Made by a program: the position numbers and the translations under genes. A model generated the notes under the pieces. It did not search any database. It saw nothing but the letters and a program-made list of their open reading frames with translations, and was not told where the DNA came from. Below, in pieces: positions 25,315-32,533 of a stretch of DNA of 37,389 nucleotides. The DNA is taken from positions 1-37,389 of the forward strand of contig JBJKSB010000006.1 in NCBI GenBank assembly GCA_046704385.1. The letters run 5' to 3'. The first letter of the stretch is position 1, and each line of letters opens with the position of its first letter. The DNA comes from GH45 sp046704385. Lineage in GTDB: Bacteria > Bacteroidota > Bacteroidia > Bacteroidales > SZUA-534.

Positions 25315-26493
25315 TTAGAAATTGTTCGCCTTATATGCATCCAAAATCTGGTTTAAAGCCTTTTGAACAGTACTTTTCGGACAACCAATATTCATCCGGA
25401 TAAACCCTTTCCCTTCAACACCAAACGTACCTCCATCATTTACTGCCACTTTGCTTTGTTTGCTAAAAAAAGAAATTAATTCGTTTTTTTCGAGGCCCAA
25501 TTCACAACAATCAATCCAAATTAAAAAAGTTGATTGGGGAATTATTACTTTCATTTTAGGCATGTGCTGTTCCATAAACGATGCCACCAGATTAATATTT
25601 TCTTTTAAATAAATAACAAGATCATCAACCCAATCGGCACCATGGTTATAGGCTGCCATTAAGGCCTCGGTACCAAACAAATTACCCATGTGCAAATGCG
25701 GTATGTATAAACCCCTATTATATTTAGTCAATAATTCCTTATTTGCCGATATTACAAATGATGTTGTTAATCCTGCCACATTAAATGTTTTACTATGTGA
25801 CATAACGGTAAAGGAATTCATGGCTGCTTCATCCGAAATACTGGCGTACGGAGTATGTTTTGCCGGTGGATAAACCACATCGGCATGAATTTCGTCAGAA
25901 ACTACCAAAATATTATTTTCGAGACATACCCGGCTTATTTCCAGCAATTCTTCTTTACTCCAAACGCTTCCGCCCGGATTATGAGGGTTACACAACAACA
26001 GCATCCTGGTATCGGCATCAATTTTTCTTTTCATATCCTCAATATCAAACCCATACCTGCCATTTTCAAATTTCAACGGATTGGTAACCAACTTACGCCC
26101 CGTGTCATTTATGGAATGGAAAAAAGGAAAATAAACCGGTGGCTGAATAATTATTTTATCACCAGGTTGAGTAAATTCTTCAATAGCCAGTGTAAAACCT
26201 GCTACTACTCCTGGACTAAATGAAATCCATTCCTTTTGTATTTCCCACTGATGTCTTTTTTGCATCCAGTTTACTATACTTTCAAAAAACCCGTCAGGTC
26301 TGATGGTATATCCAAACACACCATGATCGAGCCTTTTTTGTAATGCTTCAGCTATAAAAGGGGGCGATTTAAAATCCATATCGGCAACCCACATGGGAAT
26401 GGCATCAGTTGCACCAATAGCCGACTTCATACCATCGTATTTTACACAATTTGTATTGTGGCGATCAACCGGTTCATCAAAGTTGAATTTCAT
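25315..26493 (-). CDS. PatB/MalY-type C-S lyase / aminotransferase
   Basis: From the ATG at 26493 (MKFNFDEPVDR, the usual PatB opening) this is a 392-residue fold-type I PLP enzyme. Landmarks are PMWVADMDF, YTIRPDGFF, CNPHNPGG (about 168-175), SDEIHAD and the Schiff-base lysine K235 in SHSKTFNVAGL. A C-terminal RMNIGCP supplies the carboxylate-binding arginine. Such enzymes cleave cystathionine or other cysteine S-conjugates to pyruvate, ammonia and a thiol. A TTG six codons upstream is rejected. A -7 box and a direct repeat lie in its promoter region. Confidence 0.9.
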   Translation of the reverse strand: MKFNFDEPVDRHNTNCVKYDGMKSAIGATDAIPMWVADMDFKSPPFIAEALQKRLDHGVFGYTIRPDGFFESIVNWMQKRHQWEIQKEWISFSPGVVAGFTLAIEEFTQPGDKIIIQPPVYFPFFHSINDTGRKLVTNPLKFENGRYGFDIEDMKRKIDADTRMLLLCNPHNPGGSVWSKEELLEISRVCLENNILVVSDEIHADVVYPPAKHTPYASISDEAAMNSFTVMSHSKTFNVAGLTTSFVISANKELLTKYNRGLYIPHLHMGNLFGTEALMAAYNHGADWVDDLVIYLKENINLVASFMEQHMPKMKVIIPQSTFLIWIDCCELGLEKNELISFFSKQSKVAVNDGGTFGVEGKGFIRMNIGCPKSTVQKALNQILDAYKANNF

Positions 26494-26535
26494 TTTAGCT
26501 CTGTTTTTCAATAATGAGATTTATTTTAAAGCAGC

Positions 26536-26543
26536 CAAAATTA
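26536..26543 (-). promoter_or_regulatory. -7 box for the patB-like gene
   Basis: TAATTTTG on the minus strand matches TAnnTTTG perfectly, giving a start near 26532 and a leader of about 40 bases before the ATG at 26493. No consensus -33 is seen, and two copies of a 10-bp direct repeat flank the -33 region. Confidence 0.5.
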
Positions 26544-26552
26544 TAATTTCTG

Positions 26553-26595
26553 TTTAGAATTGGCTATAATTTTGGGTAACTAAAGTTTAGAATTG
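26553..26595. repeat. Direct repeat TTTAGAATTG in the patB promoter region
   Basis: The plus strand carries TTTAGAATTG at 26553-26562 and 26586-26595, a spacing of exactly 33 bp (three helical turns). Both copies are preceded by G. One lies in the -7/-33 spacer and the other just upstream of -33, positions where a regulator could act. A third copy is at 27327-27336. Confidence 0.45.
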
Positions 26596-26612
26596 CCGTT
26601 TGCCCTAAATTT

Positions 26613-26649
26613 AAAAAAAAGCAACAGACTTGGGCTTCTGTTGCTTTTT
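26613..26649 (-). terminator. Intrinsic terminator after the V4R/DUF2378-like gene
   Basis: GCAACAGA (26621-26628) pairs perfectly with TCTGTTGC (26637-26644); flanking A and T runs extend the stem to 13 bp. On the minus strand eight T follow, about 30 bases past the stop at 26681. The plus strand also ends in five T. Confidence 0.9.
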
Positions 26650-26680
26650 GTTAGTAATTAATCAAATGCGAGGATTTATT

Positions 26681-27235
26681 TTAATTCCAACTACATTCGT
26701 AAACAGTTTTTGAGTGTCCTCTGGTAAACGACTCGGTAATTTTCACATCAACTCCTGAACATCCTGAAATTTCAAGAGCCCTTTCAACCCAACCACCAAT
26801 CCGGTATTCAATTACTTCACTAGGCAAATCGAATTGGCTAATTATAAGTTTAACTGAGTTTGATTTTAAATCCGTGGTTTCCATTTTTGAGGGGGAGTAA
26901 TAGGCTGAAAATATCCTGGTAGCTCTTGAGATAATATGACCAGGAGAACTAAATTTCACATACAATTTATAAATACCGTGCAACGCTACATCGGCACTAA
27001 AACGTCCTAATTCCCAGGCTCCTTTTTTGATATCATTATTGAAAAATAATTCGCCCACTTTTTCAGAAGGCTCAATAGCAGCAAGTTTCACGGAGTACCA
27101 TGCAGCACTGCTAACATTATTCACAATACTTTGCGATTCAGGAGAAAGTGCCCGAACCCAGTTGACATACTGATCCGTATAATTTTGCTTTACAAAATCA
27201 GGAATTGATTTTACGGCTGTACCTTTAATTTCCAT
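26681..27235 (-). CDS. Putative V4R/DUF2378-like sensory protein (184 aa)
   Basis: A 184-residue soluble protein with no signal peptide. The C-terminal third (YRIGGWVERALEISGCSG ... SFTRGHSKTVYECSWN) has the GW-x-E...G...RG...W pattern I associate with the V4R/heme-NO-binding-like fold and the DUF2378/TIGR02265 family of myxobacteria. The N-terminal half (GTAVKSIPDFVKQNY ... FNNDIKKGAWELGRFSADVAL) is also reminiscent of DUF2378. If so it may bind a small ligand through Cys or His. This assignment is by visual resemblance and uncertain. It is monocistronic with its own terminator, and a promoter box is proposed 163 bp upstream of the ATG. Confidence 0.65.
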   Translation of the reverse strand: MEIKGTAVKSIPDFVKQNYTDQYVNWVRALSPESQSIVNNVSSAAWYSVKLAAIEPSEKVGELFFNNDIKKGAWELGRFSADVALHGIYKLYVKFSSPGHIISRATRIFSAYYSPSKMETTDLKSNSVKLIISQFDLPSEVIEYRIGGWVERALEISGCSGVDVKITESFTRGHSKTVYECSWN

Positions 27236-27625
27236 ACCATGTTGATTTGTGTGAGTTTGACTATTTGATGCTATAAATTACGAATATTCGTTTTTAGAGT
27301 TTCACTATATTAATAGAAAGCTGTTATTTAGAATTGTTCTAAAATTTCTTCCTTGATATTTCTGCTACTTTCAGTAATTTGGGTTTACTAAGTTGGTCAA
27401 AAGTAATATTTTTGTTCAAAAATATACCATATCCTTAAATGATATTTTACAATTTTTTACATACCATGTGTGATGGAGAATAATTAGTGGCTTTAAGAAA
27501 AACCATAAAAGATAAAATCACAAATAATAAAAATCAAAGAACAATTAAATCATCAACTATTAAATCCCAAATTATCAAACGGTTTGAGATTTAAAATTTT
27601 GAAAATGGAATCCAAATTATCTTAC
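27236..27625. other. 390-bp gene-free stretch with a palindrome and a promoter box
   Basis: No coding region is seen. It contains the palindrome TTTAGAATTGTTCTAAA (27327-27343), whose left half is the repeat seen upstream of patB, and a minus-strand -7 box TACTTTTG at 27398-27405 pointing toward the gene at 27235. A near-perfect palindrome TCAAACGGTTTGA is in the distal part, 50-70 bp past the end of the 764-residue gene. The rest is featureless AT-rich sequence. Confidence 0.4.
27398..27405 (-). promoter_or_regulatory. -7 box upstream of the V4R/DUF2378-like gene
   Basis: TACTTTTG on the minus strand is a perfect match, giving a start near 27394 and a leader of about 160 bases before the ATG at 27235. 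The palindrome at 27327-27343 would lie in this leader. The -33 position has no TTTG. Confidence 0.4.
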
Positions 27626-29920
27626 CTAAGGTGCCTTTTCAATACAATCCTCAGGAAACTGAACGCAGTAATTATCAAGATTTTTTCCAATTTGACTGGC
27701 AATTTTCTGAATATCAGAACTAATTTGTTTAAAATCTTCAATTTTTAACTGATCAGGCAAATACTTTACCTGTACAGTCAGACTGTCGATTAAGCGACGA
27801 TTTTCCTCAACCATAATTACTTTCCGTGTCTGTAAGGAGTCTGTAGATTGTTTATCGATTCCTGAATAAACTAAAAGGTCGAATTGCCTGAATAATTGTA
27901 ACTGCTTGTTGGTAGCATTTTTTAAACTATCGGTCGAGATCGTCTCACTTACTTTCTGAACTGCCGCCTCCAGGCTTTTGATCTCCTCACAATTGCAATT
28001 GAGGTAACACGGTTTATTCCTTCTGAAAAAATCAAATTCAAATTCAGTAAGTTCCCCTTCGCGTTTTAATGATTCATTAAACCGGGCCAATGTATTGGCA
28101 TCGGGATTATCCAGCTGAACTTTTAATTTACCGATGAGACTGTTAAGATGCATATTCAGTTTTTCAAAATGAAACTGATACATATCATAAGCTACGGGAA
28201 TCTTTTCATTTTTTGTGATTAAGGCTAATGCCTTCTCAAGGCAAAGTTTTTGTTCCATCAATATAAGTACAGAATCACTCCAAACCTGGTTAAGGCTATC
28301 TTTTTGCCGCAATACGTCCGCTAATCTTTTTTTGTTCAATTTTTCATTAAATTCTCCGAGCGCTTTAAGGATGGCCTGCTTACACTCATTGCAGTTCGTA
28401 AGTGTTACAACCCTTTGCAGTTGTGAAGCCAGAACTGGGGCCTTGTTTAAATCATTGTCGTTTTTAAGTTCATTTATCTCATTTTCGAAGGTACTTCCCA
28501 TTAATTGTTTACCAATTTGCCTGATATAAGTCTCCGCCTTTGCTCCTTCTGCAGAATTTTTTATAAACGATGAATCCATTTCACTAACCAGGTTCAATTG
28601 TTTTAAGGTCATTTCCGAAGAAAGTGAATCCAGCTTTTCAACACCTCCTGCTTCAAGTTTTTTCAATGTTTTAACAAAATCTTTTGCTCTTTTCAGGTTT
28701 GGATCGGCATCAAGATACAGATCGGCAAAAGCAATAATCTCCTGGTATTCTCCGTAAAATATTGAAGTGTAAATTGCATTTTTGGCGTACTTCTGATCCA
28801 TTTCGTGTTCAATAGCCAACAACTGATTGTATTGTGAAATAACCTTTGGTAAACTTTTTCGGGTGGCCTGTAAGTTACCCGAACCCTGGTTCAATTGATA
28901 AAACTCAATATTGTTTTTTAATTCAACAAATGAAGTCAGGAATCGCAAAAAATCACGTTCCTGCTGATACGTTTCATCACTTATCAGCCCGTTTTTATAG
29001 TCGATTAGCAGGCGGGCCCTTCGCTCATCAATAGCTTCCTGGGTAACCTGATCACCTGAAATCTGTTTCATCTGGTACATTGACCTGTAATTCAATACTA
29101 CTAAAAACGGATAATCTTTAATATTTAATAATCGTTGCAGGGTTTCACGGTCAAGTCTGGGATTCGAAGTTGAATCGAGATAGTTTTTTAAGGGTTCTTT
29201 GTTAAAGGCAACCGGTTTACTGTTTTGAGTATTCAGAATAAATACTTTAACGGAATGCAACCGGGTATCAAAATTATGTTGCTCGTACAAGCGGATGGTG
29301 GACGAAAACCTGTACTCACGCTTTTTGGTACTGCTTTCAATAAAATTTCCAAATTCACCTATCAGTGAAAGAACCGCCTCAGTGGGATGTGTTAAATTAG
29401 ATATGTTTTTTAACTGGCTTCCGACCAGATTTAATAATAAATCGCTGTTATTATTGGTTATAGCCTGAACTTTAATTTCGGCATCAATATTATTTCCGGC
29501 TGAGTAAAGTGGCAAATTATCGATAATCCGGATATGATTAATGTTATCGCTGATATAGGTATGGTATTGCTTGTCCTTATCGCGGTTTATCTGAAAATTA
29601 TATAAAGGATAAACCATATCACTACCCCCAAAATATTTGGCGTTTTTAAGGCTGGCTGATACAAAAAGATATTCCAGTTTTTCGTCGGCATGCGTTTTTG
29701 ATCTTCTTTTACGACCAATTTCATTAAAATTTAATTCGTTAATAATGTTGTCAAAATCTGAAGTATTAAAAAGAAAAATATCGGTCGACAGGTATTGCCA
29801 CTCAGAAGTAAACGGGTAGTTTACGGTATCGGCCAGAACCAGCCTGGTCTCAATATCCGATTGCGCTTGTAAATAACTGAAACCAACCAGGAACCCAAAA
29901 AGAAGAAATATTTTTTTCAT
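27626..29920 (-). CDS. Large secreted protein of unknown function (764 aa)
   Basis: The protein starts with a signal peptide (MKKIFLLFGFLVGFSYLQA) and is 764 residues long. The first 250 residues are beta-rich (NHIRIIDNLPLYSAG), and the rest is mostly helical with coiled-coil character (EAIDERRARLLIDYKNG; LNKKRLADVLRQKDSL). Two cysteine clusters stand out near positions 510 (NCNECKQA) and 645 (PCYLNCNCEE), suggesting disulfides or metal binding. There is no lipobox, transmembrane segment or type IX sorting tail. I do not recognise a family. It is transcribed alone from a -7 box at 29961-29968, divergent from the membrane protein at 30061. Confidence 0.8.
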   Translation of the reverse strand: MKKIFLLFGFLVGFSYLQAQSDIETRLVLADTVNYPFTSEWQYLSTDIFLFNTSDFDNIINELNFNEIGRKRRSKTHADEKLEYLFVSASLKNAKYFGGSDMVYPLYNFQINRDKDKQYHTYISDNINHIRIIDNLPLYSAGNNIDAEIKVQAITNNNSDLLLNLVGSQLKNISNLTHPTEAVLSLIGEFGNFIESSTKKREYRFSSTIRLYEQHNFDTRLHSVKVFILNTQNSKPVAFNKEPLKNYLDSTSNPRLDRETLQRLLNIKDYPFLVVLNYRSMYQMKQISGDQVTQEAIDERRARLLIDYKNGLISDETYQQERDFLRFLTSFVELKNNIEFYQLNQGSGNLQATRKSLPKVISQYNQLLAIEHEMDQKYAKNAIYTSIFYGEYQEIIAFADLYLDADPNLKRAKDFVKTLKKLEAGGVEKLDSLSSEMTLKQLNLVSEMDSSFIKNSAEGAKAETYIRQIGKQLMGSTFENEINELKNDNDLNKAPVLASQLQRVVTLTNCNECKQAILKALGEFNEKLNKKRLADVLRQKDSLNQVWSDSVLILMEQKLCLEKALALITKNEKIPVAYDMYQFHFEKLNMHLNSLIGKLKVQLDNPDANTLARFNESLKREGELTEFEFDFFRRNKPCYLNCNCEEIKSLEAAVQKVSETISTDSLKNATNKQLQLFRQFDLLVYSGIDKQSTDSLQTRKVIMVEENRRLIDSLTVQVKYLPDQLKIEDFKQISSDIQKIASQIGKNLDNYCVQFPEDCIEKAP

Positions 29921-29960
29921 TCGTTTATTTTTTGTTTTGCCAATTAAACAAAGCTCTTAC

Positions 29961-29968
29961 CAAAAATA
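29961..29968 (-). promoter_or_regulatory. -7 box for the 764-residue secreted protein
   Basis: TATTTTTG on the minus strand matches TAnnTTTG perfectly, giving a start near 29957 and a leader of about 37 bases before the ATG at 29920. The -33 position lacks TTTG. Confidence 0.5.
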
Positions 29969-30060
29969 GGAGGGGTAAAATTAATAGAATGTTTTTAAAA
30001 CGTTAATTTTTATAAAACCATACTACTGCCCTAAAAAAATCGTTTAACAAAAAAACGAAC

Positions 30061-30801
30061 ATGAATCAGGCAACAAAAAAAACCATATTGTGGGTTACTC
30101 TTTTCAGTATTGCTATGGGCTTACTCGAATGTGCCGTGGTTGTATATTTACGAGAGCTTTATTACCCCGAAGGATTTAGTTTCCCGCTTAAAACCATGAG
30201 TACCCGACTAGCACTAACTGAAATTTTACGCGAAACAGCCACCTTGATTATGCTTGTATCGTTGGGAATTTTGGCCGGCCGTACCAAAACAGAAAAATTT
30301 GGTTACTTTATTTATTCATTTGCCATTTGGGACATTTTTTATTATGTGTTTTTAAAAGCCATTTTAGGCTGGCCTGAATCCCTTTTTATCTGGGACATAC
30401 TTTTCCTTTTGCCAACTACCTGGGTTGGGCCTGTAATTGCGCCGGTTTTATTGTCGCTGGCTATGATTATATTAACCCTGGCCATAGTTTACTTTACAAA
30501 TAAAAATTCTGATACAACCTTAAAAAATCACGAATGGTGGCTGCTGATTACGGGTTCTGTTGTTTGTATTATTTCATTTACCCTTGAATATTCACAATAT
30601 ATTTTGAAAGAATTTTCCCTTGTATCTGTTTTTGCACCCAGCGAAAAATTAATGAATTATGCGATCCGGTTTGTACCGGTGAAATTTCCCTGGCTGATTT
30701 TCTGGATTGGTTTTGTTATTATATTATTTGGAATTGGCAGATTCATTTATAGAGAATTGAAAACCTCAGGTTTTATAAATCCAGAACTTCTGAATCAATA
30801 A
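30061..30801 (+). CDS. Multi-pass membrane protein of unknown function (246 aa)
   Basis: The 246-residue protein has about six hydrophobic segments: roughly 8-30, 55-72, 80-98, 118-146, 158-178 and 210-231. A conserved-looking N-terminal loop LLECAVVVYLRELYYP follows the first. It resembles uncharacterised Bacteroidota integral membrane proteins; no transport or enzyme motif is evident. Its 3' end overlaps the opposing ankyrin gene by 29 bases. The ATG is preceded by an A-rich leader with no clear promoter. Confidence 0.75.
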   Translation: MNQATKKTILWVTLFSIAMGLLECAVVVYLRELYYPEGFSFPLKTMSTRLALTEILRETATLIMLVSLGILAGRTKTEKFGYFIYSFAIWDIFYYVFLKAILGWPESLFIWDILFLLPTTWVGPVIAPVLLSLAMIILTLAIVYFTNKNSDTTLKNHEWWLLITGSVVCIISFTLEYSQYILKEFSLVSVFAPSEKLMNYAIRFVPVKFPWLIFWIGFVIILFGIGRFIYRELKTSGFINPELLNQ

Positions 30802-31798
30802 TATCATCCGATTCTTTTGCTTGTGCACCAAGTTCCATAAATAAATTAACCAAATGAAAATGCCCTGCCATAATTGCTTCCTTTAACGGAGTGTTTCCCT
30901 GTTTATCGGTACTATTTATATCGCAGCCGTTTTTTAAAAGATAATCAGCAATTAGGATACTACCCGACTTTGCTGCATTATGAAGCCAACTTCCCCCTGA
31001 AGCGTTTTGTTCATTTATCTGAATACCATTCTCAAGGAAAAACCGGGTGTTTTCAAATTGACTGAAATCAATGGCCAATTCAACCGGATATTTTCCTGAA
31101 CGGTTTTTTTGCCGGATATCAAAGCCTTTAACTTTAACCAAATACTTACACATTTCAACACCCGATCCCGTAGCAGCCCAATGTAATGCTCCATCACCGG
31201 CGCTATCAATAGTTTGAGGATCGAATTTTTTTTGTTCAAGGTATTTGAATAATTCGATATTTCCGCCCCTGGCTGCCCAAAGTATCACCTGGTTTTGGTC
31301 GTTTTTATAAATATCAGCACGCTGCTTTTCAATATAAAGGAACAGTTCCATATTTGCACTCAAAGCAGCAAAACATAGCGGAGTTACTCCACTTTTTGTT
31401 TTAATATCAATAGCTGCCCCTTTTGAAACTAATTGTTTCACAATGGCAAGGTTGCCCGATTCACAAGCATAATGCAAAGCCTGCATTCCATTCAAATCAC
31501 AGGCATCAATATTGGCCCCTTTTCTGATTAAGTAGGATACCATCCTTGATTGTCCCGCAAAGGCAGCCACCATAAGAGGAGTCTGACCATTATTGTTCTG
31601 CTTGTTAACGTATTCCGGGTGCATGCTAATACATTGCTTTATAACGTCACAATTTCCGCATTTTACATTTCCAAAAAAATCCTGACATTTTGCAATATTA
31701 AGTGGCAAAGGTGGTGACTGTGCATGAAGCCCCGGGGAGAGAATACATACAACAATAATACAAATAGTCAGCCACCACATGTTAATTCTTGTTTTCAT
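30773..31798 (-). CDS. Exported ankyrin-repeat protein
   Basis: The 341-residue protein has a signal peptide (cleavage about residue 27, after GLHAQ) and then seven to eight ankyrin repeats from about 60 to 330 (NNNGQTPLMVAAFAGQS, DLNGMQALHYACESGN, SGVTPLCFAALSAN, DKQGNTPLKEAIMAGH). Before the repeats is a cysteine-rich segment, C38, C47, C50 (CGNC) and C56, a possible disulfide cap. It should act in the periplasm or at the surface as a protein-binding module, with no catalytic part. Its promoter carries two tandem LytTR half-sites, so it is a predicted target of the two-component system 33597-34325. Its tail overlaps the convergent membrane gene by 29 bases. Confidence 0.85.
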   Translation of the reverse strand: MKTRINMWWLTICIIVVCILSPGLHAQSPPLPLNIAKCQDFFGNVKCGNCDVIKQCISMHPEYVNKQNNNGQTPLMVAAFAGQSRMVSYLIRKGANIDACDLNGMQALHYACESGNLAIVKQLVSKGAAIDIKTKSGVTPLCFAALSANMELFLYIEKQRADIYKNDQNQVILWAARGGNIELFKYLEQKKFDPQTIDSAGDGALHWAATGSGVEMCKYLVKVKGFDIRQKNRSGKYPVELAIDFSQFENTRFFLENGIQINEQNASGGSWLHNAAKSGSILIADYLLKNGCDINSTDKQGNTPLKEAIMAGHFHLVNLFMELGAQAKESDDIIDSEVLDL

Positions 31799-31827
31799 GG
31801 CCGAGAGGTTTTAAGGGTTTGTACTGT

Positions 31828-31835
31828 CAAATTTC
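31828..31835 (-). promoter_or_regulatory. -7-like box of the ankyrin gene
   Basis: The minus strand reads GAAATTTG, one mismatch from TAnnTTTG, and identical to the box of the 65-residue gene at 32205. It lies exactly 30 bp downstream of the proximal LytTR half-site. The weak box and absent -33 fit an activator-dependent promoter. Confidence 0.55.
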
Positions 31836-31865
31836 TTAACTAATACTATAATAAAGAAGAATAAA

Positions 31866-31899
31866 TCGACAAAAGGTTACACTTTTCGATAAACGGTTA
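31866..31899 (-). promoter_or_regulatory. Tandem LytTR half-sites upstream of the ankyrin gene
   Basis: On the minus strand the distal half-site TAACCGTTTATCGA (31886-31899) and proximal TAACCTTTTGTCGA (31866-31879) agree at 12 of 14 positions and repeat with 20-bp periodicity, about two helical turns. ACCGTTTAT in the distal site fits the LytTR-family consensus [TA][AC][CA]GTTN[AG][TG] at all nine positions. Confidence 0.75.
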
Positions 31900-31922
31900 A
31901 AAAACCCGGACCAGGTCCGGGT
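31899..31922 (-). terminator. Intrinsic terminator after the 65-residue gene
   Basis: A GC-rich perfect palindrome (31904-31912 with 31914-31922, practical stem ACCCGG/CCGGGT) is followed on the minus strand by six T (31899-31904). It lies 60 bases past the stop at 31982 and directly abuts the distal LytTR half-site of the ankyrin promoter. Confidence 0.85.
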
Positions 31923-31981
31923 ATCATTGATAAGAATGGTTTGAATCTTTCAGGCCTTAAGGGTTTATTAATCAACACTAA

Positions 31982-32179
31982 TTATTCAATAATTAAATAA
32001 ATGTGATCAGGCTTTGATTCAGGTTTCTTAATTATTTGATCATCAGCAGAACAGTTGGTTTTTTCCTCCACCTTTTCAATGCACACTTTTTGAGGCTCGG
32101 GCTTATCCGATTTCAGGAAGGTGACAGTGGCACCAGCTGTAAAACCAAGAGCTATAATAATTAAATAAATGGCATTCAT
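31982..32179 (-). CDS. Tiny membrane-anchored protein (65 aa)
   Basis: A 65-residue protein with one N-terminal hydrophobic segment (about 4-22, YLIIIALGFTAGATVTF), then a charged, proline- and lysine-rich tail with two cysteines, C33 and C43. It ends in a hydrophobic HIYLIIE. The tail is probably extracytoplasmic. The open frame is supported by an ATG, an upstream -7-like box, a pair of LytTR half-sites and its own terminator. No family is recognised. It is a predicted target of the adjacent LytTR regulator together with the ankyrin gene. Confidence 0.7.
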   Translation of the reverse strand: MNAIYLIIIALGFTAGATVTFLKSDKPEPQKVCIEKVEEKTNCSADDQIIKKPESKPDHIYLIIE

Positions 32180-32204
32180 ATGCTGCTTTTTTTAAAATGT
32201 TAAC

Positions 32205-32212
32205 CAAATTTC
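32205..32212 (-). promoter_or_regulatory. -7-like box of the 65-residue gene
   Basis: The minus strand reads GAAATTTG, identical to the ankyrin gene box, exactly 30 bp downstream of the proximal half-site. Transcription would start near 32201, about 22 bases before the ATG at 32179. Confidence 0.55.
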
Positions 32213-32242
32213 AGCAACCTGATTCTGGATTGAAATAAGTTT

Positions 32243-32276
32243 TCGATAAGCGGTTAATATTATCGGTAAGAGGTCA
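32243..32276 (-). promoter_or_regulatory. Tandem LytTR half-sites upstream of the 65-residue gene
   Basis: On the minus strand the proximal half-site TAACCGCTTATCGA (32243-32256) is strong, and the distal TGACCTCTTACCGA (32263-32276) matches it at 11 of 14 positions. Periodicity is 20 bp and the orientation relative to the gene is the same as at the ankyrin promoter. Confidence 0.7.
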
Positions 32277-32444
32277 TTTATTAAAATGTCAGAAAATTCT
32301 TGTTATTTCCAATGAAAACAGAACTTCAGGATTAAAAACGGAACATAACTAAATCAAATGAGGTATTTCCTTTATTAACATAAATAACAATATTAATTGG
32401 CTGTTTTATTGGCTATTAGCATATATTACCATAGAATTAAGACA

Positions 32445-32478
32445 CAACCGTTTGTCGACAAATACTGCCGCTTACAGT
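32445..32478 (+). promoter_or_regulatory. Tandem LytTR half-sites upstream of the kinase/regulator operon
   Basis: The distal half-site CAACCGTTTGTCGA (32445-32458) contains ACCGTTTGT, a full match to the LytTR consensus. The proximal CTGCCGCTTACAGT (32465-32478) keeps the CCGCTTA core but diverges at the ends (8 of 14 positions). Periodicity is again 20 bp. Presence in the regulator's own promoter predicts autoregulation. Confidence 0.65.
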
Positions 32479-32508
32479 TTTTAAGTTTCCCGATTAAAAA
32501 TGTTAATT

Positions 32509-32516
32509 TAATATTG
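32509..32516 (+). promoter_or_regulatory. -7-like box of the kinase/regulator operon
   Basis: TAATATTG is one base from TAnnTTTG and sits exactly 30 bp after the proximal LytTR half-site. Transcription would begin near 32520, about 14 bases before the ATG at 32534. Confidence 0.5.
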
Positions 32517-32533
32517 TATTAAAATTTTTAGTC

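Larger units (their letters stand above)
32180..32533. other. 354-bp divergent regulatory region
   Basis: This gene-free stretch separates the 65-residue gene (-) from the kinase operon (+). It holds two complete LytTR promoters facing away from each other, with half-sites at 32243-32276 and 32445-32478 and -7-like boxes at 32205-32212 and 32509-32516. The 168 bp between the two distal half-sites is AT-rich with no further structure seen. Confidence 0.6.

Noticed and set aside
27407..27414. TATTTTTG on the plus strand in the 390-bp gap
   Set aside because: No plus-strand gene follows; it would only produce antisense RNA into the 764-residue gene, and no -33 box is at the right distance.
30038..30054. 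AATCGTTTAACAA before the membrane gene at 30061, partly like the LytTR motif
   Set aside because: Fewer than 10 of 14 positions match and it lies directly at the start codon, with no partner and no downstream -7 box.
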